Shown here one piece after another: positions 14,571 through 21,582 of a stretch of DNA of 34,891 bases; the first letter of the stretch is position 1; the number at the start of each line of letters is the position of its first letter. This stretch comes from a bacterium (lineage in GTDB: Bacteria > Patescibacteriota > Minisyncoccia > Minisyncoccales > UBA10102). The stretch covers positions 1 to 34,891 of the forward strand of contig JAQBTT010000004.1 in NCBI GenBank assembly GCA_027624865.1, in the 5' to 3' direction. The translations under genes and the position numbers were made by a program. The notes beneath the pieces were generated by a model. It was not told where the DNA came from, made no database searches, and saw only the letters and a list, made by a program, of their open reading frames with translations.

Positions 14571-14599
14571 AATATAACAAACTCAGAGAATCCTGTCAA
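14571..14599 (-). promoter_or_regulatory. Consensus sigma70 promoter of the DAHP synthase operon
   Basis: On the minus strand a perfect TTGACA (14594-14599), a 17-nt spacer and TATATT (14571-14576). The -10 box ends 9 nt before the leader-peptide ATG. Confidence 0.85.
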
Positions 14600-14645
14600 C
14601 CCCTTGTGGCAAACTTGGCCTGCCTAAGTTTCTATGCGGGCCTTG

Positions 14646-14680
14646 CCCGCCGTAGCCAAGTCAGACTTGGCGAAGGCGGG
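14646..14680. repeat. REP-like palindrome at the metG 3' end
   Basis: CCCGCC-gta-GCCAAGTC, a central A, then GACTTGGC-gaa-GGCGGG. It contains the metG stop codon (14661) and supplies the last residues PRLRQV. It shares the asymmetric GTAGC/GCGAA inner motif with the leuS element at 10301-10327. A smaller GCGGG/CCCGC hairpin (14636-14650) abuts it. Confidence 0.75.
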
Positions 14681-16118
14681 GAAAGAGGGATTCGCCTTTT
14701 CCCTCTTTGAGTTGCTCTGTAATTTTCTCTGCAGTTTCTGGGAGAAAGGGCTGCAGGAGTTTCGCGATATGGGAAAGAGCAAAAAGCAAATCCTCTATCA
14801 CTTCTCGTTGCTCTGCAGATTCTTCCCAGGGACGCTTTTGCTCAATATACCTGTCGCAAAACTGAATCAGGCGCCAAATACTTTCGAGCGCTTCGTTAAA
14901 CCGAAATTCTTCCAGTGCCTCAGCGCACTCCTTGTTTACACTCTCAATTATATGCTGAATTTCCAAATTATTCGCCGAAACTCCACTGCTACGTAGTAGC
15001 GAAGTATTAGCAGAATTCTGCGCCATGGTTACTACCCGCGAAACAAGATTACCCAAACCGCTTGCAAGGTCTGCGTTGTACCTTGTTTCAAACTTCTCAT
15101 AGCTAAAGTCCCCGTCTCCTGTAGAAGGAATCTCGCGCAAGAAAAAGTAGCGCACAGCGTCAACGCCATACTTTTTCACCAACTCAAAAGGGTCAATAAC
15201 ATTGCCAAGGGTTTTTGACATCTTTTGTCCGTCTATTGTCAGATAGCCATGAACAAATAGTGTTTTAGGCAAAGGCAAGCCTGCAGACAAAAGAAAGGCA
15301 GGCCAATACACAGCGTGAAAGCGAGTAATCCCTTTTCCAATGACATGCACATCTGCTGGCCACCACTTCTTGTACTTTTCCTCATCAAGCCCAAAACCCA
15401 CTCCTGATTGGTATATATTGAGTGCTTCCAGCCAGACGTAAATTTTTTGGCTATTATCCCCGGGAACAGAAACACCCCAGTTCTTTGCCCGCTCATTCGT
15501 ACGAGAAATGCTAATGTCTTGCAATGAGTTCTTTAAAAAAGCCAACACCTCATTCTTCCTTGTTATAGGCACAATACGCAGTTCATCTTTCTCTATCAAC
15601 CCAACAAGCTTTTCTTGATACTTTGAAAGTTTAAAAAAGTAGTTCTCCTCCGCAACTGTTTCCAGCTTTCTTCCTGGGTGTTCAAAACACTCCTGGTTTT
15701 CGTTCAGCTCGTCTGGGGTATAAAAAGTTTCACATCCTACGCAATAGAGACCCTCGTAAGACTTTTTGTAAATGTCTCCTGCTTTATCGCAAAGCTCCCA
15801 AAACTTCTGGATGGAAAGATGATGTTCCGGGCTGCTACCTTTTTGAAACACGTCAAATTGCACATTGAGATTTTTTGCCAAGTCCAAAAAAAGCTGTGCG
15901 TTTCTATCAACAAACTCTTGTACGGGAATTCCGGCCTGCTCTGCTGCCTGCACGTTTTTTAAGGCGTTCTCATCTCCGCCAGACAACAGCAAAACCTCCT
16001 CGCCTTTCAGGCGGTGAGAGCGCGCTATGACATCTGTTTGTACAAACTCCAACAGATGCCCCGCGTGGGGAACCGAGTTTACATACGGTATTGCAGTTGT
16101 GATATAAAACTTTGCCAT
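14661..16118 (-). CDS. metG: Methionyl-tRNA synthetase
   Basis: 485 aa from ATG 16118 (MAKFYITTAIPYVN), chosen because class Ia MetRS enzymes begin here; a 12-residue longer frame exists to 16154. The HIGH element is PHAGH, the KMSKS loop is KMSKTLGNVIDP, and a single CVGC pair marks the connective-peptide Zn site. The C-terminus is a helical anticodon-binding domain with no tRNA-binding appendix. A family B palindrome adds SLLRSSGVSA at the entry to that domain, and a REP-like palindrome supplies the last codons and stop. There is no SD. The start lies soon after the terminator of the upstream small operon, so a separate promoter is likely. Confidence 0.95.
   Translation of the reverse strand: MAKFYITTAIPYVNSVPHAGHLLEFVQTDVIARSHRLKGEEVLLLSGGDENALKNVQAAEQAGIPVQEFVDRNAQLFLDLAKNLNVQFDVFQKGSSPEHHLSIQKFWELCDKAGDIYKKSYEGLYCVGCETFYTPDELNENQECFEHPGRKLETVAEENYFFKLSKYQEKLVGLIEKDELRIVPITRKNEVLAFLKNSLQDISISRTNERAKNWGVSVPGDNSQKIYVWLEALNIYQSGVGFGLDEEKYKKWWPADVHVIGKGITRFHAVYWPAFLLSAGLPLPKTLFVHGYLTIDGQKMSKTLGNVIDPFELVKKYGVDAVRYFFLREIPSTGDGDFSYEKFETRYNADLASGLGNLVSRVVTMAQNSANTSLLRSSGVSANNLEIQHIIESVNKECAEALEEFRFNEALESIWRLIQFCDRYIEQKRPWEESAEQREVIEDLLFALSHIAKLLQPFLPETAEKITEQLKEGKGESLFPRLRQV
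14980..15005. repeat. Family B palindrome inside metG
   Basis: The unit centred on GCTACGTAGTAGC is the partner of leuS 8189-8214 (24 of 26 identical) and has the same reading frame. It encodes SLLRSSGV. Confidence 0.75.
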
Positions 16119-16152
16119 GATGTTCTTGTAGCATATATTCCTTCCCTTTTCC

Positions 16153-16192
16153 AATAAAAAAGGTCTGGAGACTTCAATTTGTCCCCAGACCT
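16153..16192 (-). terminator. Terminator of the small two-gene operon
   Basis: On the minus strand AGGTCTGG and CCAGACCT pair around a 16-nt loop and are followed by TTTTTTATT. The left arm overlaps the last codons of the gene ending at 16174. Confidence 0.8.
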
Positions 16193-16518
16193 ATAAGTCG
16201 TGCCCTCAAAAGAAGGGCTTTTGATTGTCGCCAAACTTGCCTGACACGCCAGAGAGTATCTTGCGGATCCAGAATGTCGACAAACACTTGTCCTGCTATA
16301 ATAGGAAAAGTCCCGCCGATCCTGATTTCCCCAAGCCGCTTCCCTTCGAAGCAAAAAACTGGGGTACATACCTTATCTTCAGGATTTTGAAACGCATAGA
16401 GTTCCCCGGTAATCTTGCCTTCGTAGGGATACCCTGACGACCAAAGTACAAATCTGACCATTCGTCCTGTACGCATGGCGTACCGAATCTGCTCAAGAGA
16501 AAGAATTCTCTTTCCCAT
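16174..16518 (-). CDS. Small protein of 114 aa, unknown, possible beta-rich fold
   Basis: 114 aa. It begins MGKRILSLEQIRYAMRTGRMVRFVLWSSGYPYEGKI (split here: the helix LEQIRYAM, then the strand VRFVLWSSG). Alternating hydrophobic residues suggest a small beta barrel. An SD-like AAGGGGG lies about 10 nt before the ATG. The layout 'helix, then I/V-R-x-L/R, then GxVYxGxI' resembles the 64-aa product of the gene 24 nt upstream, so the two may be distant paralogues (inference by eye). The terminator hairpin overlaps the 3' end. I recognise no family. Confidence 0.6.
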   Translation of the reverse strand: MGKRILSLEQIRYAMRTGRMVRFVLWSSGYPYEGKITGELYAFQNPEDKVCTPVFCFEGKRLGEIRIGGTFPIIAGQVFVDILDPQDTLWRVRQVWRQSKALLLRARLIGLGTN

Positions 16519-16542
16519 TTTTCTAACCCCCTTATTCCATTG

Positions 16543-16737
16543 TTAGGACGGAAATGACAAAGATTTTGCGTTTACGAAGTTTACTAAAGTCTCTCTGCCA
16601 CTCTCCCCTACAAATTGAAATTGGAATGAACTACGCGGAGCAATAGTTCTAATTGTTCCTTGATAGACACTTCCCAACCTCCTGTATATAACAGGGAGGC
16701 CATCTTGGAATACTTGCTCAGCTTCTTCTACTGACAC
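16543..16737 (-). CDS. Small protein of 64 aa, unknown
   Basis: 64 aa from a GTG start (16737) with SD AAGGAG about 7 nt upstream. It has an N-terminal helix MSVEEAEQVFQDG, then strands such as LPVIYRRLG and SVYQGTIRTI and a Phe-rich segment SSFQFQF. It is probably the first gene of a two-gene operon with 16174-16518 and may be related to it. A TTGACA element overlaps the rsmI stop upstream. Function unknown. Confidence 0.55.
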   Translation of the reverse strand: MSVEEAEQVFQDGLPVIYRRLGSVYQGTIRTIAPRSSFQFQFVGESGRETLVNFVNAKSLSFPS

Positions 16738-16774
16738 TCTGTTCTCCTTACTAACCAGTTGATTCTTTTCTTAT

Positions 16775-16802
16775 TTTTTACACGAATAAATCTGATTGTC
16801 AA
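16775..16802 (-). promoter_or_regulatory. Candidate promoter of the small two-gene operon
   Basis: On the minus strand TTGACA (16797-16802), a 16-nt spacer and TAAAAA (16775-16780). The -35 is perfect but the -10 is weak. The -35 overlaps the rsmI stop codon. Confidence 0.5.
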
Positions 16803-17470
16803 TCTCGCTGCACAAGTACGACAAATTCTCCTTTTGCAAACTTTCCTTCCAGCTTCTTTTGCACTTCTTTAATGCTCCCCCGATAAACCGTCTCAAACTT
16901 TTTGGTAAGCTCTCTTCCCACAACCAACAAGAGACTAGGAGCCAATTCTTCCAACTCATGTAAGCTTTTCATGATCCTATGAGGAGATTCATAAAACAAG
17001 GTAGGATGCTTACTTCCTACTACTTCTGCAAAGAACTTCTCTCTTCCTTTCTTGTGCGGAGGATATCCTAAAAACAAAAACTTATCTGTTGGAATACCTG
17101 CAATGCTCAAAAGAGTGACTGCAGCTGAAGCTCCTGGCACAGGAACAATCTCCATCTCTGGATTATTTTTTAAAAGAAAGGCAACAAGTTCATTTCCTGG
17201 ATCGCAAACACCTGGGGTTCCAGCATCCGTCACTAAAGCAAGGTTCTTCCCTTCGGAAAGAAGCTGAAGGGCTTTTTCCATTACGCTCCCTTTGCTGTGC
17301 TGATGGTAACTTATCAAGGGAGCCCGAATCTCATAATGCACCATTAGCTTTTTTGTAACTCTTGTATCTTCTGCTAAAACAAAATCAACCTCTTTTAGGG
17401 TTCCAAGAGCTCTTATCGTTATATCCCCAAAATTCCCAATGGGAGTAGCAACAATGTAGAAAGTTCCCAT
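16799..17470 (-). CDS. rsmI: 16S rRNA (cytidine-1402-2'-O)-methyltransferase
   Basis: 223 aa from ATG 17470 (MGTFYIVATPIGNFGDITIRA split as MGTFYIVATPIGN and GDITIRA). This start is chosen because family members begin at this motif; upstream frame to 17587 only translates the palindrome and the end of the previous gene. Further motifs: LAEDTRVTKKL, SYHQHS, LVTDAGTPGVCDPG, VPVPGASA, LFLGYPPHKKGR and FYESPHRI, the RsmI/YraL tetrapyrrole-methylase-like SAM fold. It methylates the ribose of C1402 in the 30S decoding centre. It follows the AI-2E-type permease across a 46-bp palindrome whose edge (GGCAGG) forms an SD-like sequence. Confidence 0.93.
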   Translation of the reverse strand: MGTFYIVATPIGNFGDITIRALGTLKEVDFVLAEDTRVTKKLMVHYEIRAPLISYHQHSKGSVMEKALQLLSEGKNLALVTDAGTPGVCDPGNELVAFLLKNNPEMEIVPVPGASAAVTLLSIAGIPTDKFLFLGYPPHKKGREKFFAEVVGSKHPTLFYESPHRIMKSLHELEELAPSLLLVVGRELTKKFETVYRGSIKEVQKKLEGKFAKGEFVVLVQRD

Positions 17471-17473
17471 AGT

Positions 17474-17519
17474 CCTGCCTAAGCTAAGCTTAGGAGCTCC
17501 TAAGCTTAGCTTAGGCAGG
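17474..17519. repeat. Family A palindrome, 46 bp perfect, upstream of rsmI
   Basis: Two 23-bp arms meet at GGAGCTCC with no spacer. The inner repeat is TAAGCTAAGCTTA. Close relatives occur in ileS (25460-25503) and argS (27845-27895). It lies between the permease stop and the rsmI ATG, and if read in the rsmI frame it would give PKLSLGAPKLSLG, as in IleRS. Confidence 0.95.
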
Positions 17520-17528
17520 AATACTGGC

Positions 17529-18560
17529 TTAGACGATGACAGAATTTTCTTCTTTGCGCTTCTTGAGAAAATCTCGCAAGAATTCAAATATAATACCTGA
17601 TAGAGGAATTGCCAAAATAGCTCCCATAATCCCCCAAAGCTGCATTCCCACAGCCAATGCTATCAGCACCAAAGCAGGAGGAATACCCAAGAATTTCCTA
17701 GTTAAAATAGGAGTTAAGATGTTTCCTTCAATCTGCTGGATAAGTGTAAAGGCAAGAAGGATAAAGATTGCCTTAAGTGTAGAATCTAGAGCAACAACAG
17801 TAAACAGGAGAAGTCCCGTTACCAAGGGCCCAATGATAGGGATAAAGTTTAAGATGGTTGCTAGCAGTCCAAGGGAAAATGGATACTGCACATTAAAGAG
17901 GAACAAGGTAAGGTAGGTTGCGACACCAACAAAGATAGAGGTGATAAGCCGCGAGGCAAACCAACCTGAAACCTTACGCTGAGAGCGTGACCATAAGTCC
18001 AATGCAAATGTCTCATACTTCTTTGGGAATAAAAGGCCTATGGTTTTCTCAATAGACTTTTCTTCAATAGAAAGGAATATAGCAATGGAGAGGACAAATA
18101 TGGTGGAAAAGATTCCTCCAAATACCACAAACAAAGCAGAGAAAATACTCCCTGCAATCTTCTCTACTCCCAAGCTTAAAGAATCAAAAAAGGTTTGAAC
18201 ATCACTAAATGCTGCAATCCCAAGTCCTTGGAAAACCGGAGATAGCGTTTCAAAGTATTGGGGAAAGAGTTGAGAAAACCGATGAATCTCACTTACAAAG
18301 AACGGCGCCATACTCCAGAGGATAAGCGTTAACACTCCAAAGACAGTGGAGTACATGCCAATGGCTGCTAAAACTCGAGGGATATGAAATCGTTGCAAAA
18401 AATCAATGGCAGGGTCAAAGAGGATAGAGATGATCAACCCAAAAAGCACCCATACCATAATATCCTTGGTCAAAAATAGTATATATATCACAAGACCAGC
18501 CACTGCAATCTTTACAATTGTGGACCAAGAAATATCCAATAGTCTTGATTGTTCACTCAT
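17529..18560 (-). CDS. AI-2E family transporter (PerM/TqsA/YdiK-type permease)
   Basis: 343 aa integral membrane protein with about eight hydrophobic segments. These include IVKIAVAGLVIYILFL near the N-terminus, the conserved DPAIDFL region, a long non-membrane stretch (about 90-140), and LLATILNFIPIIGP, a PIIGP family signature, followed by LVTGLLLF and LIALAVGMQLWGIMGAILAIP. Transported substrate is unknown; members export AI-2 or affect ion balance. The ATG overlaps the M16 peptidase stop (ATGA). Confidence 0.9.
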   Translation of the reverse strand: MSEQSRLLDISWSTIVKIAVAGLVIYILFLTKDIMVWVLFGLIISILFDPAIDFLQRFHIPRVLAAIGMYSTVFGVLTLILWSMAPFFVSEIHRFSQLFPQYFETLSPVFQGLGIAAFSDVQTFFDSLSLGVEKIAGSIFSALFVVFGGIFSTIFVLSIAIFLSIEEKSIEKTIGLLFPKKYETFALDLWSRSQRKVSGWFASRLITSIFVGVATYLTLFLFNVQYPFSLGLLATILNFIPIIGPLVTGLLLFTVVALDSTLKAIFILLAFTLIQQIEGNILTPILTRKFLGIPPALVLIALAVGMQLWGIMGAILAIPLSGIIFEFLRDFLKKRKEENSVIV

Positions 18561-19819
18561 ATAAGAAGTTTTTGAAATGTTTGTGTATCTTTGAATGGCC
18601 CCACTACCACAAGATTTAAGTTTGCAGGAGTAAACATATTCTTTGCCACTCTCTGAATATCTGCAATTCTCACTTTCTCTATCCTACCATAAAGCTCCTC
18701 TGGAGTGGAAAACTTGTTCTCTAAAATCTCTTGCACGCCATAGAACTCGGCTTTGGCATCTGAGGATTCCAAAGAGAGCGCCATTCTTCCCTTGATACGA
18801 TCCTTTGCGTTACGGAGCTCCAGAGCAGAAACTTTAACAGATGTTAGCTTCCTATACTCTTTAACAATAACCGCTACAGCTTTTTTTGCATTCTCATTTT
18901 TCACCCCAGCAAAGGTTGCAAGAAAACCAGTATCAGGATTTTCCTCACAAGAGGTTGAGATGTAGTATGCGAGCCCAAGCTTTTCTCGAACCTCCAAAAA
19001 CAAACGAGAACTCATTCCCCCTCCCAAAATTGCAGCGATAATCTCTTGAGTAAATCTATCTTTATGGGAAAGATTCACCCCGCGCGCTGCAAATGCAACG
19101 TGAGTCTGGTCGGTTGCCCGATACTCCAAAAGTACCTTAGGCTTTTCTTGCATTTCTGTTACTGCAATTTTATTCTTAAAACTCTTTTGAGAAATAGGAG
19201 AAAAGAGCTTTCCTACTGTCTTCCTCACTTTTTCTTCTTTTATGTTTCCTGCCACGCATACCACCGTATTTTCTGCGACATACTGACTTGTAACATAGGA
19301 GAGAATATCATCTCGCGTAAGGTTCTTGACTGTTTCCTTTGTCCCTGCAATATCCCATCCTGCTGGCTGATCCCCATACAAAAACTGTTCTAGAAGATCT
19401 GCTGTATGAATCATAGGGGCATCTCTCCTCATATTAATCTCTTCTACTATCACCCCCTTCTCTTTCGTAATTTCTTTTTGCATAAGCAAAGAGTTCAAAA
19501 AGATATCTGCAACAATTTCCAATGCCAAATTAAGATGCGTGGCGTCAACTTTAATATAGTATCCAGTAACATCTTGAGATGTAAAAGCATTAAACATCCC
19601 TCCAACATTTTCAATGGGACCTGCGATTTTAAAAGGGGTAGAACGTTCTTTTGTCCCCTTAAAAAACATATGCTCCAAAAAATGGGACACCCCATTTATT
19701 CTTTTCTCCTCGTATTTTGAACCAGTCCCCACCAATACCAATACCGTTACCGTTCTTGTATTCTGCTGAGGAATGGTAAGAACCCGAAGTCCGCTCTTTA
19801 ATTTAGTTGTTTTTATCAT
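18557..19819 (-). CDS. M16-family zinc peptidase
   Basis: 420 aa from ATG 19819 (MIKTTKLKSGLRVLT), overlapping the end of glyS by 17 nt; a longer frame to 19846 is less likely. The inverted zinc motif HFLEH is near residue 57, in GVSHFLEHMFFKGT, with the downstream Glu in EINMRRDAP. The second half (about 220-420) is the inactive partner domain with GGGMSSRLFLEVREKLGLAYY. It resembles processing-peptidase/PqqL-type single-chain M16B enzymes. It probably degrades peptides in the cytosol; no signal peptide is seen. Confidence 0.9.
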   Translation of the reverse strand: MIKTTKLKSGLRVLTIPQQNTRTVTVLVLVGTGSKYEEKRINGVSHFLEHMFFKGTKERSTPFKIAGPIENVGGMFNAFTSQDVTGYYIKVDATHLNLALEIVADIFLNSLLMQKEITKEKGVIVEEINMRRDAPMIHTADLLEQFLYGDQPAGWDIAGTKETVKNLTRDDILSYVTSQYVAENTVVCVAGNIKEEKVRKTVGKLFSPISQKSFKNKIAVTEMQEKPKVLLEYRATDQTHVAFAARGVNLSHKDRFTQEIIAAILGGGMSSRLFLEVREKLGLAYYISTSCEENPDTGFLATFAGVKNENAKKAVAVIVKEYRKLTSVKVSALELRNAKDRIKGRMALSLESSDAKAEFYGVQEILENKFSTPEELYGRIEKVRIADIQRVAKNMFTPANLNLVVVGPFKDTQTFQKLLI

Positions 19820-21134
19820 ACAATCGTTCTTGAATAGTTGACGCAAGAGAATCCAAGGGAACTCGCTCTTGCGCCATGGTATCTCTATTTCTTAATGTTA
19901 CGGCATTATCATCTAAAGTATCAAAATCAATGGTTACGCAAAAGCAGGTTCCTATTTCATCTTGCCTGCGGTACCTTCTCCCTATTGCTCCTGTCTCGTC
20001 ATACTGACAAGCAAAACGTTCTTTCAGCAAGCCAAAGACCTCCTTTGCCTTCAAAACTACCTCTGACTTGTTCTTAACCAGTGGAAGAACCGCAACCTTC
20101 ACGGGGGCTATCCAGAAAGGAAACTTCATTACAACTCGCATTGCGCTTTCCCCTTCCTCTGCGGTGGGCGCTTCTTCTTCATGGTAAGCCTCTAACATAG
20201 CTACCAATACAGACCTATCTACTCCCCATGTTGGTTCAATCACATGAGGGAGAAATTTCTCATTGGTTTTTGGATCTGTGTATTGCAGGTCCTGCCCGCT
20301 TGCCTCCATATGATTTTTCAAGTCAAAATCTCCACGGTATGCCAAGCCATACAGTTCCTTTTGCCCAAAAGGATAATCATATTCAATATCTACTGTTCGC
20401 TTTGAATAGTGAGCTCGCTCTCCGTCGGGAATATCAACATAGTGAAGTTTCTTTTCTGAAACTCCAAGGTCACGTAACCACTGCTTCATTTCACCTAGCC
20501 ACTCATCAAAATACTTTTCCCACTCTTCTTCCTTCACAAAATATTCAATTTCCATTTGCTCAAACTCACGCATACGAAAGATAAAGTTTCCTGGAGTAAT
20601 CTCATTTCGAAATGCTTTTCCTACTTGCGCAATACCAAATGGGATACTTTGACGGCTCGTATCTAAAATATTCTTAAAATCTACAAACATTGATTGCGCC
20701 GTTTCTGGACGAAAATATACCGTATTTGCAGCATCCTCGACTGGGCCCAAAAATGTCTTAAGCATGAGGTTGAAGTTTTTGGGCTTAGTGAACTCCTTCC
20801 CCTTGCAACTAGGGCACTTGCTATCTTGTATTTGGTCTTCTCGAAGCCGAGCATGACACTTTTTACATTCAACTAGTGGATCTGAAAAATTCTCAAGATG
20901 CCCACTTGCTTCCCACGCCTTTGTATTCATAATGAGAGCGGCATCAATACCAACAACATCAGAACGCTTTTGTACAAAGCGCTTCCACCACTCTTGCTTA
21001 ATGTTATTTTTTAATTCAACTCCCAAAGGACCGTAATCAAATGAATTTGCAAGACCCCCATAGATTTCAGAACCAGGGAAGATAAAACCTCTTCGCTTTG
21101 CTAAAGATATAACTTTTTGCATTAAGTCTTCCAT
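19803..21134 (-). CDS. glyQS: Glycyl-tRNA synthetase, alpha2 type
   Basis: 443 aa class II synthetase of the single-chain dimeric type. N-terminus: RRGFIFPGSEIYGGLANSFD and YGPLGVELKNNIK (motif 1 region). CKKCHARL and CPSCKG pair as a Zn-binding insertion. RPETAQSMFVDFKN and GIAQVGKAFRNEITP form motif 2, and VIEPTWGVDRSVLVAMLEAY is motif 3. A C-terminal HGTP anticodon-binding domain ends in RDTMAQERV. No repeat insertions were noticed, unlike the class I synthetases here. A promoter (21142-21169) ends 7 nt before the ATG. Confidence 0.96.
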   Translation of the reverse strand: MEDLMQKVISLAKRRGFIFPGSEIYGGLANSFDYGPLGVELKNNIKQEWWKRFVQKRSDVVGIDAALIMNTKAWEASGHLENFSDPLVECKKCHARLREDQIQDSKCPSCKGKEFTKPKNFNLMLKTFLGPVEDAANTVYFRPETAQSMFVDFKNILDTSRQSIPFGIAQVGKAFRNEITPGNFIFRMREFEQMEIEYFVKEEEWEKYFDEWLGEMKQWLRDLGVSEKKLHYVDIPDGERAHYSKRTVDIEYDYPFGQKELYGLAYRGDFDLKNHMEASGQDLQYTDPKTNEKFLPHVIEPTWGVDRSVLVAMLEAYHEEEAPTAEEGESAMRVVMKFPFWIAPVKVAVLPLVKNKSEVVLKAKEVFGLLKERFACQYDETGAIGRRYRRQDEIGTCFCVTIDFDTLDDNAVTLRNRDTMAQERVPLDSLASTIQERLYDKNN

Positions 21135-21141
21135 GACCTCT

Positions 21142-21169
21142 ACTTTAGCAAATTTGCCTTTAAATTCAA
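21142..21169 (-). promoter_or_regulatory. Candidate promoter of glyQS
   Basis: On the minus strand TTGAAT (21164-21169), a 16-nt spacer and TAAAGT (21142-21147), 7 nt before the ATG at 21134. It is a moderate match. Confidence 0.4.
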
Positions 21170-21190
21170 AGGTGCCTTAAAAGGCACCCT
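21169..21190 (-). terminator. Hairpin upstream of glyQS, possible terminator
   Basis: GGTGCCTT and AAGGCACC form a compact stem (21171-21188). On the minus strand it is followed by TTTGAATTTAAAG. It lies after the GNAT remnant and could end the recO/DUF11 transcript. Confidence 0.45.
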
Positions 21191-21215
21191 TAAATCTCTC
21201 GTCTCCCCTCACGCG

Positions 21216-21580
21216 CTAGGAGCTAATTGGGTAATCCATTACATGCTCATCTGTGTACTTCCCTTTATAGAAGATACGGCCAGGTAATTTTGCAACAGTC
21301 TTGAACCCAAGCTTTTTGTACATATTTTTTGCAATGATATTTTCTGGCAAAACCCCCAAGGTTAAAACTTTAATTTCTTTATGCCTTTAATAATGCTTTT
21401 CAACCACAATTGCTCCTCTTTTAAGGTAAGTTTTTTATTTATCAGGATTGGCGCGTCTTCTTGAACGAAACTATTAACCAATTTTACCATTGAGCGTGCG
21501 TCTCTAATCTGAGGACTTCGCAATGTAAGATGATGTCCTCCTAAGAAAACTTTTTCTGTCTTACATAGTATAGTACACAT
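21216..21580 (-). pseudogene. Broken GNAT N-acetyltransferase
   Basis: The first part (21580 down to about 21375) encodes a GNAT N-terminus (LTLRSPQIRDARSMVKLVNSF split as LTLRSPQIRDA and RSMVKLVN; then LTLKEEQLWLKSII). It stops at 21362. In another frame the minus strand continues LGVLPENIIAKNMYKKLGF and YTDEHVMDYPISS to a TAG at 21216, a typical GNAT C-terminus. The acetyl-CoA-binding middle, some 60-70 residues, is missing. A deletion plus a frameshift explains both. It starts right after the DUF11-repeat gene. Confidence 0.75.
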
Positions 21581-21582
21581 AA

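Noticed and set aside
17471-17587. Longer N-terminus for RsmI
   Set aside because: It would translate the palindrome and the end of the permease gene; the family begins at MGTFYIVATPIGN.
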